A stretch of DNA of 64,000 nucleotides, taken from positions 70,261,139 through 70,325,138 of the forward strand of contig CM018680.1 of the NCBI GenBank assembly GCA_009363875.1. Reading direction: 5' to 3'. The position numbers and the translations under genes are program-made. The stretch is from Mikania micrantha. Lineage: Eukaryota; Streptophyta; Magnoliopsida; Asterales; Asteraceae. Positions within the stretch are counted from its first letter, which is position 1. Each line of letters opens with the position of its first letter. The notes beneath the pieces are model-generated. The model saw only the letters and a list, made by a program, of their open reading frames with translations. It was not told the DNA's origin and did no database searches. Of the stretch, positions 35,901 through 48,409 are shown piece after piece.

Positions 35901-38900
35901 TCGTTGACTAGTCAACAGAAGTCAAACATCAGTCTTTGCTGCTGTATAAACAGCACTGTTTTCGGATCTTCTGCTGTTCAGTTAGAAACAGTTCTCCAGA
36001 TTAGTCTAGAAGGTTCTGAACAGCCATTTTTGTCTCGTAACAGCCATGATATTTACCTAACAATTTTTTTAGTATTAGTAATACACACACACACACTATA
36101 CTATAATACATTTGAGAAGGACAAAAGAGTTTTTTCACCATAATTTTAAGAGTTTAAGACCTTACAATCCCTTAAACATGTAGTACAAATGCCTACACCA
36201 ATATATCACAAAGCACATAATATATGTAGTTATCCTACATTGGTGAAGAGTAGAAAATGAAAGAAAGGAGTTAGATTAGATGAGAAAGACGGGAATGGAT
36301 TTCATACTTACCTTAGTATTGTAAAAGGGAGGCGCAATGTAAATCCACTATCATAGGTTTAAAGTTTAGCCAGTTTTATAGGTTTAATGGTTAGCCAAAA
36401 TTAATCATAATTGACACATAACCAATGAATTAGTTCCCAGTGGACCCAATGTCTGTGTTAGTGTTAGTGTTAGCGTGTTATGTTACACGCTGCACATGCG
36501 GGCACCCCTTCAGTGTGCGTGCACGTATAATTGCAAAGACCTAGACGAACATAAAGTCAACCCGAGTGCATTTTAAGGGTCAAAATTTAACATGTAATAG
36601 CATTAATATTTAAGGGTAATTCTTTGACAATTATTTACAATGTTGAATATAATGTTATCGTATATCATATTATGTTGACTTATATGGAATCTCAGACAAA
36701 TCTTATCACAACTTTCATCATGTTATAACAGTTCACAACATTATGCAAGCCTCAAGAAATCATTTGAAATTTTGGTTTACGTATTGGATCTAAATCATCT
36801 ATAGTAGTTAACTTTTTTTTTTATTGACATTGCAGCTTAAGAAGGAAGTGAAAAATATGAAAAGAACTGTCTTAAATAGTATTGTTGGAACGATGGACTT
36901 GAGCATCCGTCAATATTTACAAGGAGAAACATATCCTGGGGTAAATGTGCTCATCTTATACTAATAAAATCCCTACAACTAAAATAGTGGTAGTTCACAA
37001 TGAGATGTCTTGCAATGTTATTTAACATCCCAGAAATCATATATGTTTGCGCAACATTTTCAGGGCTGAAAGAATAAAGGGTCTAATTTGTGTCCCTTGA
37101 AATAATTCCATTTTGTAAATTTCCTTCAGGCAAACTATCAAGCAAATAAGTGCTCATGCTATTAATTTGGGTTATTTTAACCATTTAAATAATCAGCTAA
37201 CAATTTGTGAAACAATGTGTGGAGTCGTAGAGTTTAATGTTCGTGGGGTGAGATTATGTGAGTAATTGAGTACCTTAGTATTAAAGATGTTAAATTTGAA
37301 ATCTTATTCATATGCAAGTTCTACTAGGATGCCGCGTATTCTTTGGGCTTAATCTTGTATTTCTTTATTAGTTGTTTCTGTTCATGAAAGGTGGTGAAGG
37401 GGAAATCTTGTGTTTTGGCAAGTAAACAGCCTTTTGATGTACACAAGTGTGCTTACGTTTAAAATGTTGTAGCAAAATATGCTCGGTGCTCATAATTGCA
37501 TAAGCTTGGCCACTCATTTTGCAACCCATTTTAACAAGAGATGTCAATTTAAAACCATTTACTTATAAATGGGTTATGTTTCATCTAACTGCTAATTTTT
37601 TTTAACGTTTAAATGTAATCGGGTCAAAAGTTGCTTAACATGTGCATAAATCCTCTTGAAAATTTCTGTTGGAAAAGCTAGATTATTGATATAAGTTTTT
37701 TCAGTCACATTTGATATTAGATAGTCATAAAATAACTAAAAATAATGAACGGAGTATTTTGGGTCAATCCAGTCGACCCTATAACCAAACAGCCCTATGC
37801 CCCTACCTGCTTATTTTGCAACCTATAGGTTTACCTTAACCCAGGAGAACATGTTTCCTTTGTACTTTAACAGTCCTTTAGTTTTGTTATGTGGATAGGT
37901 TATAGTTATGGAGAGAATAACCTACTAAGATTGTAATGTCAGCTTCCACTTGCCATAACATACAAACAAAAAAAAAACAAACCTACCAAATCTCACTCGC
38001 ACAATATGTTACGGGGAAAAGGGGGGGGGGGGGGGGGGGGGGGGGTGAGGTTGTTGAGGGCAAAGCGCCAAAGCCTTACTTCCCTCTAACCCTTAGGATA
38101 CATAGGCTGCTTCTAGAGGGACCCTATCTCAGACTAAACATATTTTATGCAATTCATGATTTAAAAATATTTTGTCACAACTTTTGAATTATAATCGTAC
38201 TTTTGCATGCAAAAAAGGTTGTTTAATTCCCATAACACCGTATCTTCCCTTGACTGTTATTGTTGTTTTGTTCCTGCATTTCTGTGTGTTAAAATTTGCT
38301 ACAAGGATGCCGTATGAGCTATGATCTAATTTATTTTTGTCTCATCCATAAAGGAGATAAAGAAGCATTCATGTGTTTTGGCAAGTAAAAAACCTTTTGA
38401 TGCACACAAGTATGCTTACATTTCAAATGTTGTTGTGGCAAAATATGCCCGGCGTCGAGGAATTGCTTTGAACATGTTAGCCCTAGCCACTCGTATTGCA
38501 GCCTCTGTAGGTTAGTTTTGCAACTTTCTTTTTAGTATTACACATTTTTTAATTATATATTGTAATGAGTAAATTAAAAAAAAATGTTTACAAGAAAGTG
38601 GGCCGAACATGTCAAACAGGTTGAAAGCCGGTTAAAGCGTATTAATGTACATGTCATAAAATATTTTATTGAATATGTATGATTATTACTGCAGTAATTC
38701 TGTTAATCACCTTTGAAATGACTATAATTTATATAAAACTTGGGCTAAAAATATGTTCTGACCCCACACGAGATCCATATGGCCAGCCTCCTTGACCTGT
38801 GTATTTTGCAACTTTTGGTTGCAACCTATCATATGTTTACATGATTTATTTTAGATTGTAATATCCCTTCTTTATTGTTATGTGAATAGGTATGAAGAAA

Positions 38901-39686
38901 CTATATGTTCATGTAAACGAAGACAACAAACCCGGTCAGGAATTGTATAAGAAGGGGGGCTTTGAGGTTTGTAATTAACCATTATTTTATGTAGAATTTT
39001 TGACTTGCTATGCACATCATTATCATCGTCGTCGTCATACTCGGTATATACCATCATTAGCAAAGCTAAAGTAAGGTCTGTGGAGGATAAGATGTGACAG
39101 TCTTTCACCTATCCTGTAGGAATAGAGATGCTACTTCTAATGTGACTCCCGGCTCATGATACTTGATTAACTCGACCAACCCAACACTTTTAACGTTATT
39201 TTCATAAAAATTCACTAGAATAACATTAAAATTAGTGCAATTTTACTTTTGCCCTTTGAGGGTTAACATATATACACATTATATGTGCGCACCGCAAATG
39301 AGGCCACATATGTACACACATATATGCATACACGCACGCAAATGCAATATATATAGGGGCGCGTTCTCTTCAAAACCACAAATATGTTTAAAATTATGAG
39401 AACTATTGTGTTTTTTGTCATACAATTGGCTAAAATGTATGCAAATTTTAATTTGTTAAATGTTTTTTTTTTTTAAAACACTATGGTATTTGATTGTCGT
39501 TTTTCAAAATATGTAGGTAAATTTCAACATGTTAAGGTGGATATTCAAAAAATATGGTTTATATATTCCTTGAATTATTTATCAGTTGCTAGAATGCATT
39601 TTTTCCTCATTAGTTGGCATTTTTTGCAGTTTGTTACAACTGATGCATCAAGCAACGGGCAGCTACTAATGTGGATGGAATTGTAA
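32966..39686 (+). CDS. GCN5-related N-acetyltransferase (plant GNAT6/GNAT7-like)
   Basis: This is an acetyl-CoA-dependent acetyltransferase, probably plastid-targeted because the N-terminus is basic and Ser-rich before the conserved part. I read nine coding exons: 32966-33078, 33674-33893, 33974-34026, 34175-34211, 34752-34823, 36836-36940, 38354-38510, 38890-38966 and 39630-39686, together 296 residues with consistent phase. The GNAT fold is seen from residue ~185 (SIVGTMDLSIRQYLQGET), through motif A with the acetyl-CoA pyrophosphate loop RRRGIA at 233-238, to LYVHVNEDNKPGQELYKKGGF near the end. The family resembles Arabidopsis At2g06025/At4g28030, whose products were studied as plastid GNATs. 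Introns are large and repeat-filled, and one holds a decayed duplicate of exon 7. The substrate cannot be told from sequence. Confidence 0.8.
34861..34955. repeat. Compound CT/TA/CA microsatellite in GNAT intron
   Basis: CTCTCT is followed by TATATA, TGTGTG, CACACA and mirrored blocks. The repeat reads openly in two frames, giving spurious ORFs. Confidence 0.85.
35690..36010 (+). mobile_element. Possible Ty1/copia LTR-end fragment in GNAT intron
   Basis: GTGGAGCCGTGGATGTAGG followed by ACCGGACCACGTATAACC and a CT-rich run resembles the R/U5 end of copia-type LTRs. No primer-binding site or gene follows, so the call is tentative. Confidence 0.3.
37384..37525 (+). pseudogene. Decayed duplicate of GNAT exon 7 inside an intron
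   Basis: TTGTGTTTTGGCAAGTAAAC and TGCTTACGTTTAAAATGTTG match exon 7 at 38354-38510 closely. The copy has a stop (TAA in place of the Ser codon after GCTTACGT), a three-base deletion in the Val run and loss of the RRRGIA codons. It lies 0.97 kb upstream in the same intron. Confidence 0.75.
38021..38045. repeat. G25 homopolymer in GNAT intron
   Basis: Twenty-five G residues in a row on the plus (coding) strand. The length may be imprecise, as such tracts are hard to assemble. Confidence 0.85.
39017..39300 (+). repeat. Dispersed short repeat, copy 1 of 3
   Basis: Blocks CATTAGCAAAGCTAAAGTAA, CACCTATCCTGTAGGAATAG and GGCTCATGATACTTGATTAA recur at 41.65 kb (same strand) and 47.5 kb (opposite strand). 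It looks like a SINE-type repeat with an AT-rich tail; no clean target duplication was found. Confidence 0.6.
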
Positions 39687-39836
39687 GCTGTTACCATGCA
39701 TTTGGACATTAGTTACACTACACGATACAGCATTCTTTGCTCTCTTTACTCCGTGTATAGCGTAAATTTGTTTGTGAATGATGCAACTTATACTATATGT
39801 GAATAGGTTTTCTTTGTTGTATTATATGTTGTCAAA

Positions 39837-39995
39837 TAGAGATGGGAGAAAAAAAACTAGAACCGTTTACCCAAACCGACAAGTACAGGCGGTTCTGGTT
39901 TCTCAGAGAAACAGGAACCGGAACTGGTCGAAACCAGTCAAAAACCCAATCTAACCGGAACCAGTTCTTAAAAAAAACCGGTTTGCCCACTTCTA
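39837..39995. mobile_element. hAT MITE with internal CCGGAAC repeats
   Basis: The ends TAGAGATGGG and CCCACTTCTA are inverted repeats. The flanks TTGTCAAA and TTGTCTAA match at 7 of 8 positions. A relative with a perfect duplication lies at 54.82 kb. Confidence 0.65.
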
Positions 39996-40260
39996 TTGTC
40001 TAAAGCTCTCTAGGCGTGTGCCTATCCTTGATAACACCCCAAGCTGTTACAATATACAATTAACATTGACCATTATGTTTTCAAGGTGTATACAATGTAT
40101 AAATGCTTTCAAGTTATCATAACAAGTTAAAAAACCCAATGAAAGCTTATATATAAAAAAAATATCAAGAAAATAAAGCTCATACATACACTATGTGGTG
40201 TGGTCATGGTATTATGATTTTCTGTAATTCCAATTACTTGTCAATAGTTTGGGTGAGTAA

Positions 40261-40892
40261 GGGGCTGTTTGGTAGCATCTGAATGTGTCTGAATCTGAAT
40301 GGTTCAGATTCAGATCGTTTGTTTCGCGAAAAAAACATCTGAATGGTAGCAAATGTCTGAATGGAGGTCTGAACCATTCAAACTTGAGGAGGAGTCTGAA
40401 TCATTCAGACGTGAGGAAAAGGCTCATTCGACCACAGGTGCTGGGGCGCCAACGGCCGCACCACCTGTTCCCGTCGCGATCTTCCCGATTGGCCACTGTT
40501 TCCGTTGCGATCGGCCACTGTTCTCGTCGCACAACACCGAAACACGACCGAGGTCTGAATTTGAAGGTCGATGGTGACGAATCTGAGGTCGAAGGTGAAG
40601 GTCGATGGCGACGAATCTGAGGTCGATGGTGATGACGTTGGATGGACTAGGCTGCGGCGGTAGAGGTCGGGGCTGCGGCGGGGTGGAACCTCGAGCGGGT
40701 GGAACTAGGGTGAAACCTAGACCGGCTAAGGTTTTTAACAAAAAAAAAACGATCTTTTATTTTTATATTTTATTTTCATTTAGATGTGCAACTAAACAGT
40801 CTTAACGGTTCAAAACTTAATGGTTCAAACCATCTTAACCATTCAGACATCTTAACCATTCAACACTTAATGATTCAGACCCAACAAACAGC
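40261..40892. mobile_element. PIF/Harbinger-like element, TAA duplication
   Basis: Terminal GGGGCTGTTTGGTAGC and the complement of GACCCAACAAACAGC are flanked by TAA on both sides (40258-40260, 40893-40895). The ends carry ATCTGAATG/CATTCAGAC repeats. The GC-rich middle gives long open frames on both strands without a domain, so I call none. Confidence 0.65.
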
Positions 40893-41287
40893 TAACATAG
40901 TTTCCACCTTTATACGAACCTCATCATAATTAAAAGCAGGCTCAATTGCTCAAATATTTTTGAATATAAAAAAAATTATAATAATGATAAATAATTGTAA
41001 TAATAATAATAAACAATACATTACATTCCAATATTCCATGTGTTTTCTGGCCATTTGTCCTAAAAAGAATTCCATTATGGGAAATTTGGTGACTCAAGTT
41101 TCCAAGGTGGGACAAAAAGAATTACATATAGAGATTTTTACAACTTAACCAGAGGAGAGTTTTTATCAAACAAACAATTGGCCACATGCATATCTACAAG
41201 TGAAGAACATCCAACAATACAAACGATTGACAGCAAACATAACTCCGCGCTTAAAACCGTGCAAAGCGAATAAAGTTTCAAAATTTT

Positions 41288-44200
41288 TCACTTGGGTTCT
41301 TGCATTTCCTCTTCTGTTTTCCAAACAACATTCTTGAGGCTACTGGAAAGTCTTTTGTAGAACTGCATAAAAAAGGACAAAAGGATCCAAAGTTAAGCAA
41401 CATGGGATGTGGTAGGCCATGCCAGGAAAAAGAATCAATTTCGTTCAAGTTAAAATGAGTTGTAACTAAACAAATAGTTTATTTGAATAAATTTTAATGA
41501 CTTTCTCATCAAAATATATTATTGTTCATTCTTGTTTGAATGTATTATATTCATATAGTTTTTAAGTTACCCATCTTGACCAGCATTGTGTTATGGTATT
41601 ACTAATCTCAACCCATTTCAACCTAAAATACAATAATTGTTTACCCAAACCATCGTACTCAGTATATCTGACCATTAGCAAAGCTAAGGTAGGGTCTGAG
41701 TAAGATTAGACAACCTTACCTCTATCCTGTAGGAATAAAGAGGTTGCTTCCAATGGGACCCCCGACTCATGATGGCTGATTAACCGGCCATGTCAACACT
41801 TTTAACGTTATTTTCACAAAAACTAAGTAAAATAACGTTAAAATTAATGTGATTTTACTTTTTCCCGTCGAGGGCCAATGCATATATGCATTATATATGT
41901 TGAGAGCCGATACATATATACATTATATACGTTACATGCACATATGAATAGCATACCTTATGAAATTCCAAAGTATCTCCTTTTGCTTTTCTTACTTCAA
42001 CCATGTGAAGTGATGGTGCTACTTCAAACACCTAGTAAAGGGTACAAATTGTAAGAAACTATGTAAAAATTATATTTATTTTGTTTTGTCAAAATATATT
42101 ATGTTTGTACAGGTCATGAAATGGTACCTCGGTAGCGATATTGAGGTTTCCTTTTCTCCCAGCTTTGATATTTTCAAGCCTTAACTGAGTTGAGAAACAG
42201 AGAATTATTATTCAGCCAAAAACATATTTATTTAAAGTTTATAAAAAGTAATTTTTTTAACCTTATAGTTTTTCTTTTGCACATCAAAACCAAGAGGTTT
42301 TGCAGCTTCTTCGATTTTACTAACGATCTCGTTTGCTGGGCATTTTGATGTGAATCTTGTCTCCCTTTTGAATGCCTGCAGCCAAATTTGTTTCCAAAGT
42401 GTTACTTACAGATGGGTAAATTAGATGTAAGTTTTGCCCCCAGCAGGTCAAGCGGGTAAAAACCACAAGAGAAAACGGGTCAAAACTCGCCCCAAAGTGT
42501 ATTTTTAATGCATATAACCTTGTACTAGAAATAACAATACTTTAGCAAATTATAGTTGACAGACAATTTTTAATTTACAAAAAATAAATAATAATATTTT
42601 GAGGATATTGAGGGTTAATCGAACCCAACTCATTTCTGGCACCAAAAAATGGATGCTTTCACCGAACATGTTTTGACCTGTTACCGCCTACCGGATATGC
42701 ATAGTGCAAGGGTAAATATATAAGAATTATTCACAAAATAAAAGATATTAACCTGTTCCATCTCAAAAAGATTGCCAAGGTTGAGCCCCTTAGACATAGA
42801 AATCAACTCAAAAGCATTCATGGCAGCTGGATGTTCTTCTTTCTTTTCCGTCACATGATACTCCTGATGTTGAAACAAATATATAAACTTTCAGAAATTG
42901 AATTAAGTGTTTTAAAATTTCAAAATATAGTGTATAGTATATCTCTAGAGTCTAGACTATACATTATGTAATAGAAGTTTCCGAATTTTGTATATTCAAA
43001 TATCATAAATTAAGCATGATAAAAGCTTATTAAAGAGTAAAGGCTTTATTAAGATTACAACAAAAATTATAAATTATAATTATTAATGTTACCCAAAAAA
43101 AAAAAAAACTTATCTAGTAAATGGATATGAAGCTTATAAAAAGGATAATGTTAGTAAAGATTACAAAAAGAAACAGATTGGCATTGTAATTTTCAATGTA
43201 ATTCCATGATGGAATGAAAGATAGACCCCCCCCACCCATGGATTAAAATCAGCTAAATAGACAGAATCACATTCCTTCGTAAAAGTTACAATTTATTGTA
43301 CTAGACTAAATAAGCATGGGTTTTTTTGTTTGATTCGATTCCACAGTTTATTTTGGTGCATACAACCCCCTAAATAACTGCTCAAGTTCAATCCACACTT
43401 AGAGGAATTTTCCTTGGAGCCACCAACCCGGTTGCTTGCGGCCGCACTTTACCTTTTCCTCACGGTTAGTCGGGTTTTTTTTGGGGGGGGGGACCCGGGG
43501 GTTTACCACGCAAGTGGGTTCCCACGGTTATAAAAAAAAATGTTTTCATTACAATATTTAACTTGTTACTGTTTAAACTTTAAAGAAACCAGGGAAAAAA
43601 ATGTGCCCGGATAGTCACATATAAACTGTTTTCAACCTAAACCTATTTTGATCTGTTACCCAGCGCATCTTGCCACCTAGGATCAACTTCAAGTCCAACA
43701 TGCAAATGGCCACTTAGTCTGAATGACAATATAACTTTATTACTCTTCAAAGATACATATTTCCTAACAGGCTTTGCATTATTGTCATGAAAATAACATG
43801 TGACCTGATTCCTATCCTAATAATTATAGAAAGATGGCAGTCTTGTGCACCCTTTTTAGTTTTTATACCTTAGTATCATCAAAAAACATACTATCCATTT
43901 TAAGGAGAAACCAATAAACTAACTCATTACATTTTGACAAAAGGGGGCCCAATGACTTTATAGTTCCATTCCCAACTGTATCTCACTCCACCAATAAGAA
44001 CAAATCCTACCATCATCTCGTAAGAGATTCATATCGTACCTAACATGGATAGGGATTTAACGGTCTGGTTTGGATGATAAATCTGAGCTGGACCACCAAC
44101 TATGGTTTCAAGAAACAACAAACCAAATCAGCCAACCTGGATGGGATGGCCAAAGTGACTGGTTTTAGCGGTTAGACGATTTGAACCGAATTTTTTATTC

Positions 44201-47200
44201 CTTCTTTTTCAAATCGTTTGTTTGTATTAAAATATTAAATGTACTTTATGAATATAAATACATATACAAACTGCATATTCCAAAAATGAAAATAAATAAA
44301 GGGTTAAGAAAGCTGTTTCGGTTGTTCCAAGTCCAAATCGTTGGCTGAACCGTTATAAATCTCAAACCAAATGACACAAATCTCAAAGTGTCTGACTAAC
44401 TTCGTTTGGACAGTATGGTCGCTTTCGACAGTTTATGAACTTTCCTAGATATCAGCTGTTTTTCCATTACATTATTCTTTTTTTTTTTTGCTCTTTCATT
44501 TATTTAAGGAAGGTCAACCACAGTTGACTTCCAGGAGCTTGCATACCAATACCATGTAAAAACAAATGGTACAAGCTTAATTCCTTATGACATACAGCCA
44601 TACAGGTCTAACCAGCCAAGAAAACAAGTTTTAAAAACATTTAACGAAAAAAAAATATTGAATAACCTTTACATCTAATAATCATAACCAATTGAGAATT
44701 GTTTACAGATTATATTTTTTTTATAATAAAGTTGAAAAACTTACTTCTGAATCTTGAAAAGCTGCTTCCACATCATCAAAATTTGTCTCTTCTTTCTCCG
44801 AAAATTCAGGTTGTTTATAATCTTTTTTAAACCACTCATCGTTCAAGAGCTCTGGTATTGTTATTCGCTGCCAATATATGAGGTTGTTGAGATAGGATAT
44901 ATATTCATAATTACATAAAACTAACAAAAAAACAAAACAAACATACCCAGTAACGTTCTACTACTCGGACATAGTTGTTAATGATCTAGTAGTGATAGCA
45001 TATAATTCCATGACTATGATCTTTATTATGCACACATCTTTTCTAGCTAATGCAACAATCAAATACATGAGAAGAGAGGGAGATGGGGTTTAATGAACCG
45101 AGCCACTCATGAGCTACTCGATATTGGCTTGCTAAAACGAACCGAGCTGAGCATAAACGACCTCAAGCCTATATTGAAACTCCTTTGATAAATCATATCG
45201 AGCTTCACATATCAGGTATGAATAGGCTTGCAAGCCTAAACAAGTCTCCTTTTTATATAATTTTTATACAATATAATAAATATATAATTTTTTGGAACGA
45301 CAAATCTATCCTACTCGTATACTACCCCCAATTTAATATATTCTTTGCCTAGGTTTGAACCCAGGACCTTTCATCTAATAGGCAAGGCCTCTACCAAGTG
45401 GGCTACTCACACATTGGCAAATATATTAAGTATATATATTTACATAATACATAGATCATGATTAAATAACTAAATAATATAATTATATATGTTTAAATAA
45501 AATGATAACATGATTATATAGTTACTAAATAATCAATGATTTAAAAAAATAATTGAAACAAACCAAGCTCAAGCTACGCTAAGTTATAAGAGCCAAGCTC
45601 GAGCTTAGGCGAGCTCAGACTAGCTTGTTTATGGGCTTGAGATCACATTTTTCTCAGACAATCATTTGAATTCAGTAAGGTTGCAAAATTGGGAGGTTAG
45701 GGCAGACTGTATAATTTGGGTAAAAAAGAAATAAACAAGCCATGACCTCAATAAGAAAATATCAACACAAGTATCAAGGATGGACAGTTACCGTCATGGG
45801 GTTAGGATCCAATATGCGAGTTATCAATTTTATGGCACTAAAGGAGATCCATGGAGGGCAAGTGAACTCTGCAGCTGAAATCTACACATAAAAAACATCA
45901 AAAGTAAATCAAAAGGAAATTATGACAAAAGGAAATAAGTGTACAACACAATTTGATATAATGCTCACTTTTTTATATAGGTTAATAAGATTAGAATCAT
46001 CAAATGGCAAGTAACCTGCAAGCAGTACAAATAGTATGACTCCACACGACCATAAATCTGCAGTCGCCCCATCATATCCTCTATCGTTCAAGACCTAAAA
46101 GAATTAAATATCATGAATACATGAAGTAATAGGTGAAGATGAGTAAGCGTTTTAGAGGTGACTATTTTGACCCATTTAGGAACAAGTCAAGGTCATGCTT
46201 TATATCTATAAGGTCAAAATGACCCATTTTGACTTGTTACACCAACCCGCCCATTTTTCCACCTCTTGTATATATTATGAATAACGAGGGTAGAATTGAC
46301 AATAATCTGCACCTCTGGAGCAACATAATTTGGAGTTCCACACGTTGTGTGAAGCAAGCCATCATCCTGTACAATAAACCTTTAAAATTTAATAAAATTA
46401 ACACAAAAAACAACTAAAAGTTAAAATCTTATATTTACCCTAACTTGCCGAGAAAGCGCACTCAATCCAAAATCAGAAACTTTGAGATTATCAGAAGCAT
46501 CCAGAAGCAAATTTTCAGGCTGCAGGTACAGCAATATAAGAAAATATTGACAATATCAGCCAACGATGAATCTTGAAAATAAAAAGAATGTTAACTACCT
46601 TTAGATCTCTATGATAAACACCCCTACTATGGCAATAATCAACAGCATTAATGAGCTGTTGAAAATATTTTCTAGCTTCATCTTCATACATTCGCCCATG
46701 GTTCACCTTCATAATCAAACTGTAACATTAATGTATATTCTTTCTACATTGTAACATTTTTAGTTTTTTACCATAAACATGCCAAATAATTATAGAAATT
46801 AAGATCAGCAAATTACAATTTTATCAAAAAGCTCCCCTCCTGTGACAAACTCAAGCACAATGAATATCTTGGTCTTGCTCCCCATAACCTAAAGAAACAA
46901 AACACTGTTAAAAATGACATATAGCTAAAAATTAAACATATTTCAACAGGAGTCTAATTTTATTTACAAAAAGATTAGAAGACCTCGAATAATCGGACCA
47001 CATTTGGATGCTTTATCAACTTCATAGTTGCTATTTCCATTTTTATCTGCATCATACACAAGAAAGAAAACAAATGAACCAAATTTAACTTATTAGAATT
47101 GCTCAAATGTAAAAGCTTCACTAGTGAAAATCATTCATCATATTGTGAAAGTTAAAAGTAACCTGTTCAGCCATTTTATGCTTAACAACTTTTTCTTTAT

Positions 47201-47333
47201 CAAGGATCTTGAGAGCCACAGGTTCACCGGTTTCTGAGTCCCTTGCAAACTTCACTTTTGCAAAAGTCCCCTCACCAATTGTTCTTCCCACCTCATATTT
47301 ACCCACCCTACGCTTGATTTTGGGCGGATTCAT
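41288..47333 (-). CDS. CIPK3: CBL-interacting protein kinase (CIPK3-type, SnRK3 family)
   Basis: This Ser/Thr kinase is activated by calcium-loaded CBL sensors and acts in ion transport and stress signalling. Fourteen coding exons, all phase 0, give 439 residues: 47333-47163, 47046-46984, 46888-46817, 46706-46599, 46519-46439, 46366-46313, 46094-45969, 45881-45792, 44867-44745, 42863-42753, 42375-42262, 42184-42128, 42031-41957 and 41362-41288. The glycine loop is GEGTFAKV, the ATP-binding Lys is at 42, HRD at 134-136, DFG at 154-156 and APE at 181-183. The activation loop is Thr/Ser-rich. The NAF motif that binds CBL is at 312-314, followed by the PP2C-interaction region (about 334-375). The N-terminal wording (KRRVGKYEVGRTIGEG) points to CIPK3; the C-terminus shares features with CIPK9, so a CIPK3/9/23-clade label is safer. 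All key residues are intact. Confidence 0.92.
41655..41950 (+). repeat. Dispersed short repeat, copy 2 of 3 (CIPK intron)
   Basis: It has the same blocks as the copy at 39.0 kb (CATTAGCAAAGCTAAGGTAG, CTATCCTGTAGGAATAAAG, GACTCATGATGGCTGATTAA) and ends in a TATATGCATTATATA-rich tail. It lies just inside the gene's 3' part, in the last intron. Confidence 0.6.
45090..45640. mobile_element. AGCTCGAGC-rich repeat interrupted by a SINE, in CIPK intron 8
   Basis: The outer parts carry diverged AACCGAGC/GAGCTCAAGC motifs in opposite orientation, as in hAT-type MITEs. Between them is a tRNA-like SINE (separate entry). Borders are unclear. Confidence 0.4.
45285..45415 (-). mobile_element. tRNA-derived SINE
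   Basis: On the minus strand TAGCCCACTTGGTAGAGGCC (A box) is followed by GGTCCTGGGTTCAAACC (B box) and a 3' end GATTTGTCGTTCC with an A run. The tail resembles that of the 22.3-kb SINE. Flanking AAATATAT repeats are only suggestive in this AT-rich context. Confidence 0.6.
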
Positions 47334-47474
47334 TCTTGATTATCTGATAACAAAACATAATTGAGTTCATATCATATTCAGACATACAATTAGCAACAAT
47401 AATCTAAGTAATTAACAAAATTCTTGCTACTAATAGTTACTTTAAACTCTCTATTTACTGTATAAAGGTCCCTG

Positions 47475-47725
47475 TTTGCGCGCCTGTTTGCGGTGTGCGC
47501 ATATAATGTAGATATTTGTCTGTTCTAAACTTTCTCTAATTTTAAAGTTATTTTACTTAATTTTAGGTTGGTCGGTTAATCACGTATCATGAGCCAAGAG
47601 TCTTGTTGGAAGCAGCATCTCTATTCTTACACGGAATAGAGGTAAGGCTATCTACATGAACCTACCTTAGTTTTGCTAATGGTAGGAAATCCTGAGTACG
47701 TACGATGAAGATGATGGATAAAGAT
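47475..47725 (-). repeat. Dispersed short repeat, copy 3 of 3 (inverted)
   Basis: It is the reverse complement of the repeat at 39.0 and 41.65 kb (for example TTAGTTTTGCTAATGG and GGTTAATCACGTATCATGAG). It lies in the intron of the CIPK 5' UTR. Confidence 0.6.
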
Positions 47726-48018
47726 TTGCCCTCATCTTACCCTACTTTAAAAGTCTTGGATCCTACATGTTTATTTGTTTAAATCATGTAGTCCTATCCC
47801 AAGAATTACACTGTTTTGCTGATAACTTTAAATCAAAAAAAAAAAAAAAACAGTAACCCCATCTGTTAAATGAAACTAAAAATTAAAAAACTTGAGCAGA
47901 TCCAGTATTCCCAGTTCATACGCAACTAAATCGAAAGCAAAATTCAAGATTCAACTGAAATAAACCAATTCATAGAACAATCAAACTGAAACTGATGGAT
48001 TTGAGAGAAATTATACCT

Positions 48019-48125
48019 GAGATTGGGTGAAATTGAGATGAAACAGTACAGGATAAGAAGGTTTGGATGATGACAGGAGTGATGAAACTACACCACAAGA
48101 AGGCTCAAAGGTAGGATTTGGAGGG
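48019..48125 (-). other. Probable 5' UTR exon of CIPK gene
   Basis: On the minus strand the leader ends CACCCAATCTCAG before GTATAATTTC, a good donor. An acceptor (TTATCAG) lies 12 bases before the start codon at 47333. The intron between is about 0.67 kb. Confidence 0.5.
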
Positions 48126-48409
48126 GAAATTCGAAAGGGAAATCGATGATGACGGTTTGTTTGTTGTTAAAACGGAAAAAAGGTGAAGAATTTTGTTGTG
48201 ATCGATGTGGGTATGATTTTAAAGACGAGAGTCAGCAAGCCGTCCAACGCCAACCACAGATGGGACGACAGCAGCCACGTGGGTCCCAACGTACTGTGCT
48301 TGGATGTGTACGGATTTTATTTTCCATTAAATAATAATATTAATTATGCAATAATAGATTAATAATTTTGTAATAATAGATCTATAGATAAAGGAAGGCC
48401 CCTCCACAC

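Noticed and set aside
40285..40805. Several overlapping open frames on both strands in a GC-rich block
   Set aside because: They lie inside a PIF/Harbinger-like element with TAA duplications and show no domain; the GC-rich core explains the open length.
45338..45415. Possible tRNA gene on the minus strand
   Set aside because: A and B boxes are present but the acceptor stem does not pair and an A-tail follows; called a SINE.
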